A DNA stretch of 21,355 nt from DATLOJ01 sp035536315 (GTDB lineage: Bacteria; Actinomycetota; CADDZG01; JAHWKV01), in assembly GCA_035536315.1 (NCBI GenBank), contig DATLOJ010000034.1, positions 1-21,355 of the forward strand. Reading direction: 5' to 3'. Below the pieces are notes generated by a model. That model was given only the letters and a program-made list of their open reading frames with translations. It had not been told where the DNA came from and searched no databases. Position 1 is the first letter of the stretch, and the number at the start of each line of letters is the position of its first letter. This document shows, piece by piece, positions 1 through 7,457 of this stretch. The translations under genes were made by a program, and so were the position numbers.

Positions 1-197
1 AGACCGAGGGCGGTAACGAGTGCCGTAAGAGCTGAGATTGGAATCGCCAGGTTGTTTCCGCTCATCTGTTCCTGGGTCTTGCCCATTCCGGCAAGCCAAA
101 TGCGCCCGAAGACCGGGCCGTACCACAGGAACCCGAGAACCATCGCGGCGACTGTTGCTACCAGAACCGCCAGCCAGTTCACGTCAACGCTCGGCAT
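1..197 (-). CDS. DUF1761-like membrane protein, C-terminus cut off by the window edge
   Basis: The reading frame starts at an ATG behind a strong purine-rich SD (AAAGGGGGT, about 6 bases upstream) and runs off the left end after 65 codons. The first helix is followed by the conserved stretch VLGFLWYGPVFGRIW, then a polar loop (GMGKTQEQM) and the start of a second hydrophobic segment. This N-terminal helix with FLWYGP(L/V)FG is what I know from DUF1761 proteins, small integral membrane proteins of unknown function, usually about 130-150 residues. The gene lies 73 bp downstream of the ABC permease on the same strand and could be the last gene of that unit. Function unknown. The family call rests on the first 65 residues only. 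Confidence 0.75.
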   Translation of the reverse strand, partial: MPSVDVNWLAVLVATVAAMVLGFLWYGPVFGRIWLAGMGKTQEQMSGNNLAIPISALTALVTALG

Positions 198-270
198 TGT
201 TTAACCCCCTTTAGTGGTCTATGGAGATTCTGGCACCGGCCGGTCGGGGAAACGTGTCTTTGAAACGGAG

Positions 271-1071
271 TCAGCGAGTTGCGGCTTTCCGGTACTGCCT
301 CACCGAGAGCGGTACGAAGATTGCCAGGATGATCGCAACCCAAATCAAGGTGTACGCAATCGGGTTCTGCAGCGACCAAACATTCGCTGCCGGCAGTGAC
401 CCGGTGTTGCCAAAAGCCTCGCGAACGGCCTGCGAGACCGCGGAAACCGGGTTCCACTCGGCAAACGTCCTGAGAGGCCCCGGCAACAGATCCGATCTTA
501 CGAACGTGTTGGCAATAAAAGTCATTGGGAAGATAAACATGAAGGATGCGTTATTGACCATCTCAACGCTCGAAACCTTCAGGCCGACATAGGCCATGAT
601 CCAGGAGATGGCGTAGGCGAACAACAGCAGCAGCAGAAATCCGACGATTGCCGACCAAATCGAAGTTCTTATTCTCCAACCCACGATCAGGCCCGTCACC
701 GACATAACAACGATCGAAGTCGAGTTGTAAACAATGTCGCTTGCAGTCCGGCCAAAGAGCACGGCCGACCGGGCCATGGGCAGAGATCGAAATCGGTCAA
801 TGATGCCTTTAGTCATGTCCTCTGCAAGGCCCGCTCCGGTGAAAGTGGAACCAAAGACGACCGTCTGCACGAAGACTCCGGCAATCAGGTACTCCCGATA
901 AGAGACACCCGGGATGTTGATGGAACTGCCGAACACGTAAGCGAACAGCAGCACGAACATGATGGGTGACATGGTGGTCCAAATCAGGACTTCGGGTATG
1001 CGCTTGATCTTGATCAAATTGCGCTTTGCGACGACTGCTCCGTCGGCAAAGGCCAGGGCTATTCGACTCAT
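271..1071 (-). CDS. ABC-2 type exporter permease, DrrB-like
   Basis: The protein has 266 residues and about six hydrophobic segments (near 30-50, 60-75, 115-130, 140-160, 175-190 and 238-258). It has the layout of the ABC-2 membrane family: an N-terminal cytoplasmic amphipathic stretch (NLIKIKRIPEVLIWTTMSP), a loop with RFRSLPMARSAVLFGR, and the late motif FVRSDLLPGPLRTFAEWNPVS, which is typical of DrrB/NodJ-type permeases. It should form the membrane channel for the ATPase encoded just upstream and pump lipophilic compounds such as drugs, antibiotics or lipids out of the cell. The substrate cannot be read from sequence. The ATG shares one base with the ATPase stop codon (TAATG), so the two are translationally coupled. 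Length is normal for the family. Confidence 0.9.
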   Translation of the reverse strand: MSRIALAFADGAVVAKRNLIKIKRIPEVLIWTTMSPIMFVLLFAYVFGSSINIPGVSYREYLIAGVFVQTVVFGSTFTGAGLAEDMTKGIIDRFRSLPMARSAVLFGRTASDIVYNSTSIVVMSVTGLIVGWRIRTSIWSAIVGFLLLLLFAYAISWIMAYVGLKVSSVEMVNNASFMFIFPMTFIANTFVRSDLLPGPLRTFAEWNPVSAVSQAVREAFGNTGSLPAANVWSLQNPIAYTLIWVAIILAIFVPLSVRQYRKAATR

Positions 1072-2072
1072 TACACCGGCTCCTTCGCGCGATCTGCTGT
1101 TTTCTCTGCTTCCTCGGGAACAACCGCGGTCTCTTCCGCGACATGTCCCGTCAGCGTCAGAAAGACGTCGTCCAATGTCGGCCTCCTAAGGCCCAGGTCC
1201 ACGACCTCGATCTTCGCTCTGCCGAGTCGCTGGAGTACCTGCTTCAGAACCTCGGTCCCACCAGTAACGGCGGCTGTGATTCGACCGTTCTGCTCGTCGA
1301 CCTGAAGGTCCGTAACGGAAAGCCGCGTGAAGATTTCGATTGCGTCGGGGATGTCGGCGGGGTCGCCGAGTGTTATCTCGACTCGCTCTCCACCAAGCTG
1401 CGTCTTTAGCTGGTCCGAGGTCCCATGGGCGATGATCTTGCCTTTGTCGATTACGACGATGTCGTCTGCAAGCTTGTCGGCCTCTTCCATGTACTGCGTG
1501 GTAAGCAGAACCGTCGCTCCCCCGCGTGCGAGCTTCTGAATGGTGTCCCACATCTGCACTCTGCTTCGGGGATCGAGACCGGTAGTCGGCTCGTCGAGGA
1601 AGAGCACTTCCGGCTCTGCAACCAGTGCGGCTGCAAGGTCGAGGCGCCGCCTCATGCCGCCGGAGTACGTCTTGGCGGGCCGATCCGCCGCCTCATCGAG
1701 GTCAAACTGGTCCAGGAGCTCGCGGGCTCGAGCCTTCGATTTAGCTCTTCCCAGGTGGTACAGCCTCCCGACCATGTCAAGGTTCTCGAAGCCGGTCAAA
1801 TGCTCGTCAACGGCGGCCGTCTGCCCCGAGAGCCCAATCCTCTCCCTCACCTTCTGCGGTTCCGCCAGAACATCCAATCCGGCGACCATGGCCCTTCCGC
1901 CATCGGGCACAAGCAAGGTGGTCAGGATTCGGATGGCCGTCGTCTTGCCGGCCCCGTTTGGCCCCAGCAGGCCCAGGACCGTGCCGCGCGCCACTGAAAG
2001 ATCAAGGCCATCCAGGGCCGTCACTTTCCCGTATCGCTTGACCAGCCCGGTCGTGCTAATCATCTCGATCAT
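1071..2072 (-). CDS. ABC exporter ATP-binding protein, DrrA-like
   Basis: This 333-residue ATPase is complete. Walker A is GPNGAGKTT (37-45), the Q-loop glutamine is Q84, the signature is YSGGMRRRLD (136-145), Walker B is VLFLDEP (156-162), and the switch position reads TTQYMEEAD, with Q193 where most ABC ATPases have histidine. That glutamine and the roughly 100-residue C-terminal extension ending in RRPTLDDVFLTLTG are typical of the DrrA (daunorubicin resistance) subfamily. It powers export through the permease encoded directly downstream. The first of two nearby ATGs is preferred because GAAAGG lies six bases before it. The C-terminal tail (EETAVVPEEAEKTADRAKEPV) is charged and low-complexity. 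It is transcribed divergently from the GAF-EAL unit. Confidence 0.93.
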   Translation of the reverse strand: MIEMISTTGLVKRYGKVTALDGLDLSVARGTVLGLLGPNGAGKTTAIRILTTLLVPDGGRAMVAGLDVLAEPQKVRERIGLSGQTAAVDEHLTGFENLDMVGRLYHLGRAKSKARARELLDQFDLDEAADRPAKTYSGGMRRRLDLAAALVAEPEVLFLDEPTTGLDPRSRVQMWDTIQKLARGGATVLLTTQYMEEADKLADDIVVIDKGKIIAHGTSDQLKTQLGGERVEITLGDPADIPDAIEIFTRLSVTDLQVDEQNGRITAAVTGGTEVLKQVLQRLGRAKIEVVDLGLRRPTLDDVFLTLTGHVAEETAVVPEEAEKTADRAKEPV

Positions 2073-2151
2073 GCCTTGCCTTTCGTAGATTTAGAACCGG
2101 GAAATTGCAATAGCTGAGAAGGTGCCAGGATTCCCCCGCGCCCTGGAGACG

Positions 2152-2178
2152 TTGCAGTTCCTCATATTCACATAAAAT
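2152..2178 (+). promoter_or_regulatory. Weak candidate promoter for the GAF-EAL unit
   Basis: The 211-bp divergent gap holds TTGCAG (2152-2157) and TAAAAT (2173-2178), separated by 15 bp, which is shorter than the usual 17. This is the most A+T-rich spot of the gap. Another reading puts the -10 at CATATT (2163-2168), which would place transcription start near the ATG of the short ORF at 2177. No convincing promoter was found for the opposite strand. Confidence 0.2.
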
Positions 2179-2284
2179 GAAGGTCGAGCGAAGAGCCCAG
2201 CCCGGAACCTTCTTCAAGAAACGGGGCCTACAACCCATCTGCCTTGCTTTAGCTGGATCAGCAAGCTTCCGACGATATTTCTGA
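2177..2284 (+). CDS. Possible 35-codon leader ORF overlapping the start of the GAF-EAL gene
   Basis: An ATG-initiated frame encodes a basic 35-residue peptide (begins MKVERRAQPGTFFKKRG, ends ASFRRYF). Its TGA shares one base with the ATG of the next gene (TGATG). It has no obvious SD and no match to a family I know. The reason to list it is the junction: the downstream gene also lacks an SD, and TGATG overlaps are a common arrangement for termination-reinitiation. It may equally be a chance frame. Transcription start and translation are unproven. Confidence 0.3.
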   Translation: MKVERRAQPGTFFKKRGLQPICLALAGSASFRRYF

Positions 2285-3519
2285 TGCCTGATCGATCCCA
2301 GGACCACGAGACTGAGACTCTCTCGACACTATTAGCGGCCGACGTATCCCGCCCGGACAATGGCACGCGGGAAATCTCCCCCAGGGCTCTCAAGGCAATC
2401 CGCGTGCATCTTGGGATGGATGTGGCCTTCATCTCAGAATTCAAGGATGGCACGCGAGTCTTTCGTCACGTCGACTCGGGCCTCGAGGATCCTCCGATCA
2501 AGGTTGGGGACGGTGACGATCTCGCCGACAGCTACTGCCAAAGGGTCGCGCAAGGAAAGTTGCCAGAGCTGATCCGCGATGCGTCAAAAGAGCCCGCGGC
2601 TTTGGAGTTGCCGGCGACACTCGGATTACCCGTGGGGGCTCATCTGAGCGTTCCCATAACACTGAGTGACGGAGAGATTTACGGAACCTTCTGCTGCTTC
2701 AGCTTTACTCCCGACGAGTCACTGACCGAACGCGACCTTGCCGTCATGAAGGTGTTCGCCGAGTTCGTCGCTGAGGAGGTGGATCGAGAGAAGCAGTTCG
2801 AACGCGTAAAGCAAGAGGCTTACCGCAGGATCCAGAGAGTGATCGCCGGAGATGGACTGCGAATGGTCTTCCAGCCAATTGTTGACCTGGCGGATGGGGC
2901 CCCCGCCGGTTTTGAATCACTGGCACGTTTCAGTCCCAAGCCCCCGCGGGGTCCGGATATTTGGTTCAAAGAGGCCGCCGATGTGGGGTTGTCGGAGGCC
3001 CTCGATCTTACGGCTATGCGTGCCTCGGTCGCCAGACTTCCAGACCTGCCCGGAAAGACTTTCCTGACGGTGAACATAACCCCGACGACGGCCTTGTCCC
3101 CGCACCTTGGAGAAGTGCTTGCCGGCATCGATTCATCCAGGGTGATACTGGAAGTTACCGAGCACAGCTCCGTGGCCTCGTACGAGGACCTCGCCATCGC
3201 GCTGGCTCCCCTCAGAAGCCGGGGCCTGCGGGTGGCCGTCGACGATGCGGGGGCCGGCTACGCGAGCTTCCGCCACATCCTTCGGCTGCAACCAGAATTC
3301 ATCAAGCTGGATATCAGCATCTCGCGATCGATAGACACGGACCCCGCCAAGAGGGCATTAGCCTCGGCCCTAATAGCGTTTGCTCGCGACACCAAGAGCA
3401 CGCTCATTGCCGAAGGCGTGGAGACCGAAGACGAGCTCGCCACTCTTCAGAAATTGGGAATCGGCCTGGCCCAGGGTTACTTCCTTGGCCGTCCCGCCGA
3501 ACTGCCGACGGCTACCTAG
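2284..3519 (+). CDS. GAF-EAL cyclic-di-GMP phosphodiesterase
   Basis: The 411-residue soluble protein has a GAF sensor domain (about 30-168) and an EAL domain (about 190-408). EAL hydrolyses c-di-GMP to pGpG. The residues needed for catalysis appear intact: E211 in the EAL signature (here ESLARF), N264 (TVNIT), E290 (ILEVTE), the aspartate pair D320-D321, K341 (FIKLD), E377 (IAEGVE) and Q397 (AQGYFLGRP). Loop 6 reads DDAGAGYASF instead of the usual DDFGTGYSS, a mild departure. No GGDEF domain, membrane segment or signal peptide is present, so this is a cytoplasmic turnover enzyme gated by whatever the GAF domain senses. The ATG has no SD and overlaps the TGA of a short upstream ORF. The USP-Rieske gene follows after 82 bp. 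Confidence 0.92.
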   Translation: MPDRSQDHETETLSTLLAADVSRPDNGTREISPRALKAIRVHLGMDVAFISEFKDGTRVFRHVDSGLEDPPIKVGDGDDLADSYCQRVAQGKLPELIRDASKEPAALELPATLGLPVGAHLSVPITLSDGEIYGTFCCFSFTPDESLTERDLAVMKVFAEFVAEEVDREKQFERVKQEAYRRIQRVIAGDGLRMVFQPIVDLADGAPAGFESLARFSPKPPRGPDIWFKEAADVGLSEALDLTAMRASVARLPDLPGKTFLTVNITPTTALSPHLGEVLAGIDSSRVILEVTEHSSVASYEDLAIALAPLRSRGLRVAVDDAGAGYASFRHILRLQPEFIKLDISISRSIDTDPAKRALASALIAFARDTKSTLIAEGVETEDELATLQKLGIGLAQGYFLGRPAELPTAT

Positions 3520-3601
3520 AGGTCTCCCCCGGTAGAAGGCGACACCCAAGCGAGTCCCCTCCGAATCATTTCGATACCCTCAGCCGCTGTGGAGACAATC
3601 T

Positions 3602-4522
3602 GTGAGCTATAGGCGGGTCATTGTTGGAACCGATCGTTCCCCTACCGCCCGAAAGGCGGAGGATGTCGGAAAGTGGCTGGCCAAGGCCCATGACGCCGAG
3701 TTGGTGTTGATCCACGCTTCTAATGACCCCGCCGAGACCCTCGTGGCCGAAGCGACCAACCAGGATGGTGATCTGATCGTAGTTGGAAGCAAAGGAATGA
3801 CTGGGACCGGCAGGCTACTGGGCAGCGTACCGAACGCCGTTTCTCACTCGGCCAAGTCAGACGTCCTCATTGTGAAAACAACCATCGACCAGAAACCACG
3901 TCAGTACAGGAAAGTACTAATCGCGACCGACGGATCGGAAACAGCGATACAGGCTGCGAGGAAAGGAGTTGACCTCTGCCGCAGGCTCGAGGCGGAATCA
4001 GTCATCTTCTACGCCGGCCATCCAGCGACGGCCCCCATCGTCTTTCAGGAGGTTGCGCGCGAACTTCCCTCTGCGAGCTACTCAACAGAGTCCTCTTCTG
4101 GAGATCCCGCGAGTGTTATCTGCGATACAGCCCTAGCCGGTCAGTACGACTTGATCGTTTTGGGAAATCGCGGCATGACCGTGAAAAATCGGAAAGGAAG
4201 CTCACAAGTTCCCGACAAGGTCTCTCACCGGGCCCCCTGCGACCTCCTACTCGTAAGGACGGTGGCGACCTCGATTGAATCCCTGAGAGAAGGCGAGGGG
4301 GCCGTCGTGAGAGACGAGGAGGGCGAAAAGCTCGCCGTCTTCAGAGACACATCAGGAAGGCTGCACAAGTTCTCTGCGCGGTGCTCTCACATGGGTTGCA
4401 TTGTGGGCTGGAACAGTGCGGAGAGCACCTGGGACTGCCCCTGCCATGGATCCCGCTATGCCGCCGAAGGTGCGGTCGTGCAAGGGCCGGCCCTAAACGC
4501 GCTTACCCGGCTGGAGCACTAG
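3602..4522 (+). CDS. Fusion of two universal-stress-protein domains and a Rieske 2Fe-2S domain
   Basis: The start is GTG, seven bases after GGAG. Three domains are visible in 306 residues. The first USP domain (about 3-95) is short; it keeps the opening strand (VIVGTDRSPTA) and a nucleotide-loop-like GSKGMTGTGRLLGS but lacks most of the usual middle. The second (about 103-222) opens with VLIATDGSETA and has GNRGMTVKNRKGSS. The C-terminal part (about 228-305) is a Rieske domain with CSHMGC (261-266) and CPCHGSRY (279-286): C261, H263, C279 and H282 should bind the cluster, and C266 and C281 sit where the disulfide of cytochrome-bc-type Rieske proteins lies. The domain resembles those at the C-termini of some FAD-dependent oxidoreductases. 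No signal or membrane segment is seen, so it is probably a cytosolic stress-linked redox protein. Partner and substrate are unknown. Its TAG overlaps the next gene's GTG. Confidence 0.9.
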   Translation: MSYRRVIVGTDRSPTARKAEDVGKWLAKAHDAELVLIHASNDPAETLVAEATNQDGDLIVVGSKGMTGTGRLLGSVPNAVSHSAKSDVLIVKTTIDQKPRQYRKVLIATDGSETAIQAARKGVDLCRRLEAESVIFYAGHPATAPIVFQEVARELPSASYSTESSSGDPASVICDTALAGQYDLIVLGNRGMTVKNRKGSSQVPDKVSHRAPCDLLLVRTVATSIESLREGEGAVVRDEEGEKLAVFRDTSGRLHKFSARCSHMGCIVGWNSAESTWDCPCHGSRYAAEGAVVQGPALNALTRLEH

Positions 4523-4989
4523 TGTATCGCTGGCTCGTCTACTTCCACATCGCAGGTGCTTTCTTCTTTCTGACTGCTCATGGGGTCTCAATTGCCGTCG
4601 CGCTGAGACTTCGAAATGAGCGTGACCGAGAGCGCATCCGAACACTGCTTGCTCTGTCCGGGTCCTCGACTCCCTTCATGTGGGGTGGTCTGTTTGTTCT
4701 ACTGGCCGGCGGGATAGCTGCCGGCTTCGCCGGGAGATGGTGGGGGTCCGGCTGGATCTGGGTCTCTCTAGTTCTTCTAATTTCCATATCGGCATCAATG
4801 TTCCCGCTGGCCACTACTTATTACAGGCGAGTGGGAGACAAGACAGGTTTCCGACCCTCGGGGGCCCCAATCGCGAGCGACGAGGAGATAGCCGACCTTC
4901 TCCATTCCTCGCGTCCATGGCTTCTTGCCTTCATTGGGTTCGGGGGAATTCTTGCGATCCTGTTCCTGATGATCTTCAAGCCTTTTTGA
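4522..4989 (+). CDS. Small four-helix membrane protein, DUF2269-like
   Basis: The start is GTG, sharing one base with the upstream stop (TAGTG) and preceded by GGAG with six bases spacing. The same frame is open further upstream, but that stretch is out-of-frame Rieske sequence. The 155-residue product begins YRWLVYFHIAGAFFFLTAHGVS and has four hydrophobic segments (about 4-25, 52-72, 80-100 and 130-152). A small four-helix protein with an N-terminal FHI...F...HG motif fits predicted membrane proteins of the DUF2269 type, whose function is unknown. Histidines in the first helix could bind haem, which would suit a neighbour carrying a Rieske cluster, but this is inference. The tight coupling argues that the two products act together. 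Confidence 0.75.
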   Translation: MYRWLVYFHIAGAFFFLTAHGVSIAVALRLRNERDRERIRTLLALSGSSTPFMWGGLFVLLAGGIAAGFAGRWWGSGWIWVSLVLLISISASMFPLATTYYRRVGDKTGFRPSGAPIASDEEIADLLHSSRPWLLAFIGFGGILAILFLMIFKPF

Positions 4990-5005
4990 GTTTCCCGGTG
5001 CGTGG

Positions 5006-6106
5006 ATGAAGGTCGATGACCTTTCACTTCGTCGTATGACTAACTCGGGCCTGCTGGGAGGTGGGTTCCGATTACCTGGTGAAGTGGTGAGCTGGCACGT
5101 TGCGATGCAATCGCAGGATTACGGGCCGGCTAAGTGGTCGATCGGACAAAGATCAACAGGGTTGAACAGTAAAGACCTTGACGATGCGGTATCAACAGGC
5201 TCGATCCTACGAACTCACGTATTGAGGCCCACCTGGCATTTCGTTACTCGGGAGGACATTCGCTGGCTGCTGGCCTTGACCGGGCCGAGGGTACGGCAGT
5301 CCACCGCCCCCCGGACCAACGAGCTCGGACTTGATTCCTCGACCCTCGCTAGAGGCGAGTCTGTCATTACGTCCGCGTTGTCCGGCGGCAACCATCTGAC
5401 AAGAAGCGAGATCAGTTCTCTTCTCGAGAAATCCCGGCTCGACAAGTCGGGCCAGAGACTCCCTTACCTTCTTATGCATCTCGAGATAGAAGCTGTGATC
5501 TGCAGCGGCATTCTTCGTGGAAAGCAGCAAACGTATGCCTTGCTCGATGAGCGCGCCTCCGAGCTGGCCCCGTTTGACCACGACCATGCACTTGCCGAGT
5601 TGGTGCGTCGTTATCTGACCAGCCACGGTCCCGCCACTGTCCAGGATCTTCGATGGTGGTCGAGTCTGAAGGTCAGCGAAATCCGCAAAGGCCTTGAGGC
5701 ACTCGGTTCGGACGCGCACGAGGAGACGATTCACGGGAAGACTTTGTGGGCCGTTGAGTCCAACGGGGAAGGTCCGTCAGCCAGCGGAGCTCACCTTCTT
5801 CAGTCCTACGACGAGTTTATTGTCGGTTACTCCGAGTCCCGGTTCCTGGGTGATGCGAGGGAGCAAGCCATTCGTCAAGCCTGGAGCGGCCGCACGCTTC
5901 CGGCCAGCCTCGTCCTCATAAATGGGACCGTCGCCGGTCACTGGCGACGTGCCACCCGAAACAATGCGGTCACCGCCAACGTCCAGCTATACGAACCGGC
6001 AAGACGCTCCACCCTCGAGGCTCTGCAGATCGAAACTGAACGACTGAGCAATTTCATAGCCGCTCCCGTGAAGATGGTGACCACCACGATCCCTAATCCA
6101 AATTAG
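5006..6106 (+). CDS. Winged-helix DNA-binding protein of the AlkZ/YcaQ family (HTH_42)
   Basis: The 366-residue protein has features of the HTH_42 (PF06224) family: MQSQDYGPAKWSIGQR near residues 34-49, THVLRPTWHFVTREDIRWLL further on, a middle HGPATVQDLRWWSSL winged-helix element, and LLQSYDEFIVGYSESR late. Some members of this family (AlkZ, YcaQ/AlkX) are DNA glycosylases that excise bulky alkylated bases or unhook crosslinks, and the AlkZ catalytic motif is Q-x-Q. Here Q35-S-Q37 matches that motif in sequence and position. Many family members are uncharacterised, so glycosylase activity is probable rather than certain. The ATG lies 16 bp after the membrane-protein stop and has no clear SD. 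It is probably cotranscribed with the genes before it, and its 3' end faces the SHOCT gene across 58 bp with no recognisable terminator hairpin. Confidence 0.85.
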   Translation: MKVDDLSLRRMTNSGLLGGGFRLPGEVVSWHVAMQSQDYGPAKWSIGQRSTGLNSKDLDDAVSTGSILRTHVLRPTWHFVTREDIRWLLALTGPRVRQSTAPRTNELGLDSSTLARGESVITSALSGGNHLTRSEISSLLEKSRLDKSGQRLPYLLMHLEIEAVICSGILRGKQQTYALLDERASELAPFDHDHALAELVRRYLTSHGPATVQDLRWWSSLKVSEIRKGLEALGSDAHEETIHGKTLWAVESNGEGPSASGAHLLQSYDEFIVGYSESRFLGDAREQAIRQAWSGRTLPASLVLINGTVAGHWRRATRNNAVTANVQLYEPARRSTLEALQIETERLSNFIAAPVKMVTTTIPNPN

Positions 6107-6164
6107 AAGCCCGTCGACGAAAACTGGATCCGCGACATGGAGTAGGAGCCGGCTAAAAGTTCCG

Positions 6165-6929
6165 CTATATCTCTTCCAGGATTCGTTTCTTTTGGGCTTG
6201 GAACTCACTTTCAGTTATGAGATTCGCGTTCTTCAGGCTTCTCAGCTTCTCGAGCCGGTCCATGGGCTCCTCGGATTCTGAAACCGGAGTCGCCGGGTCC
6301 GCAGATGCTGTCGCATGTGCTGCATCGATGCCGTGGCTTTCGAGGGCCTTCAACACCGCCGCTCGAGCCCCGGGCATCTGACGGAGGTCGACTGCGCCCG
6401 ACTGCGGATCGATGCCGTGATCTTTGAGAGCTTGCAGGACGGCCTGCTGCGCGCCCTGATCGTTGACACTCAGTTGTCCACTGCCTTCTGCGTTCACCTT
6501 GATCCCGCCCGACGGGAACCAGTCGATAGCAAAGTTATCCTTGTCCTGGCGGTCGATGAAGACGCTGAGAGGATTCCCACTGGATAGTGCCCCCAACGCT
6601 ATGTGTGGGACGAGCATCTTCTTGTCGACCTCGTAGGACGGCAGCTCCTGAGAATCGATTCGAAGCTTCAAACGGACCTGGGGAATTTCGTTTATGTACA
6701 CCCCGGTCTGCGTCATCTCGAGAATGGTTGCCTTCCCCGGAATACCGGTGGCTCTGAGTTCGTCGGACTTATCCGCACGCCAATTCATGAATAGGTAAGC
6801 AGCAGCCAACCCGAGGGACACTGCGATCCAAATCTGGCCGATCCATATCTCGGGGATCGTAAGAAAAAACGCCACACCTCCAAGCAGGAAGAAGACAACG
6901 AGCCCCCACCCAATTCGATTAGGTCTCAT
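6165..6929 (-). CDS. Membrane-anchored protein with C-terminal SHOCT domain
   Basis: Two N-terminal hydrophobic segments (about 8-24 and 29-48) are followed by a soluble region of about 200 residues. Residues 60-145 (GIPGKATILEMTQTGVYINEIPQVRLKLRI and on) look like the beta-rich domain often found after such helices. Residues 163-175 and 191-203 are near-identical helical repeats (AVLQALKDHGIDP and AVLKALESHGIDA). The end (224-253, DRLEKLRSLKNANLITESEF and on) is a SHOCT domain, a short helical module common at bacterial protein C-termini with a proposed oligomerisation role. Function unknown. The ATG has no SD of its own and lies three bases after the stop of a 17-codon ORF that does have one, so it may be translated by reinitiation. 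Confidence 0.85.
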   Translation of the reverse strand: MRPNRIGWGLVVFFLLGGVAFFLTIPEIWIGQIWIAVSLGLAAAYLFMNWRADKSDELRATGIPGKATILEMTQTGVYINEIPQVRLKLRIDSQELPSYEVDKKMLVPHIALGALSSGNPLSVFIDRQDKDNFAIDWFPSGGIKVNAEGSGQLSVNDQGAQQAVLQALKDHGIDPQSGAVDLRQMPGARAAVLKALESHGIDAAHATASADPATPVSESEEPMDRLEKLRSLKNANLITESEFQAQKKRILEEI

Positions 6930-6932
6930 GAG

Positions 6933-6986
6933 TTAGTTCAGAAAGTATCCGGCTAACCCGCTGAATTTAGTGAGATAGAGCGGCAT
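6933..6986 (-). pseudogene. 17-codon ORF with strong SD: GYD-type gene remnant or leader peptide
   Basis: The peptide is MPLYLTKFSGLAGYFLN. AAGGAGAG lies about six bases before its ATG, the best SD in the surrounding kilobase. The first nine residues match how I remember GYD-domain proteins starting (MPLYLTKFSYTPE and on). The rest does not match, and a stop follows at once, which suggests that a deletion joined the first codons of a GYD gene to this spot. The other reading is a true leader peptide that delivers ribosomes to the SHOCT gene three bases downstream. The GYD resemblance is from memory of the family and covers few residues. Confidence 0.35.
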
Positions 6987-7059
6987 TGCCCTCTCCTTTC
7001 CGGGCGCGGCGTCACTCGCCTGATGGAGCGCCGAAGTACAGGTGTCGTCCAAAGCGCAG

Positions 7060-7419
7060 CTACCCCTTGGCGTACTCCCCCGCTTTGTTGAACTCGATAA
7101 GAACCACCGGCTCGTCCCCAACTACCCATGCATCGTGCCCGGGGGAAATGGAATAAATATCACCGGCCCCCGACTCCCCCTCAGTGCCGTCCTCGTGAAC
7201 CACGTGCAACTTTCCGGAGACGACGTAACCGAGGTGCGCAACCTGACAGCTGTCCGTTTTCACTATCGGCTTGATGTTCTCCGACCATTTCCACCCGGGC
7301 TGAAACGTGAAGCGCCCGACCTCAGAGCCGCCAACTCTCACGACCTCTATCTTCGTGTTCTCGGGTGTGCGGGTCTCATCTGGCGAGTCGAAATTTTTCA
7401 CTTCAATTCCTGGTGCCAT
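7060..7419 (-). CDS. Small single-domain cupin protein
   Basis: The 119-residue protein has a GGAG SD before the ATG. It is a one-domain beta-barrel cupin: the first motif is degenerate (VAHLGYVVSGKLHVVHEDG, one clear histidine), and the second is GDIYSISPGHDAWVVGDEP with PGHDAW in the expected place. The pattern FTFQPGWKWSENIKPIVKTDSCQVAHLGYVVSG is one I associate with small actinobacterial cupins of unknown substrate. Whether it binds a metal is doubtful, because only some of the usual ligands are visible. It lies 38 bp downstream of tag on the same strand, so cotranscription is likely. No enzymatic role can be assigned. Confidence 0.88.
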   Translation of the reverse strand: MAPGIEVKNFDSPDETRTPENTKIEVVRVGGSEVGRFTFQPGWKWSENIKPIVKTDSCQVAHLGYVVSGKLHVVHEDGTEGESGAGDIYSISPGHDAWVVGDEPVVLIEFNKAGEYAKG

Positions 7420-7457
7420 ATCTCCGTCTCCCTTTTCTATTGCTCGCGAACCCTTCC

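Noticed and set aside
4381..4521. Earlier ATG for the small membrane protein
   Set aside because: It lies inside the Rieske coding sequence, and its extra residues are out-of-frame Rieske sequence; the GTG at 4522 has a proper SD.
6107..6164. Terminator between the convergent AlkZ-like and SHOCT genes
   Set aside because: Only the 8-base palindrome AGCCGGCT was seen, with no stem of useful length and no T-run.
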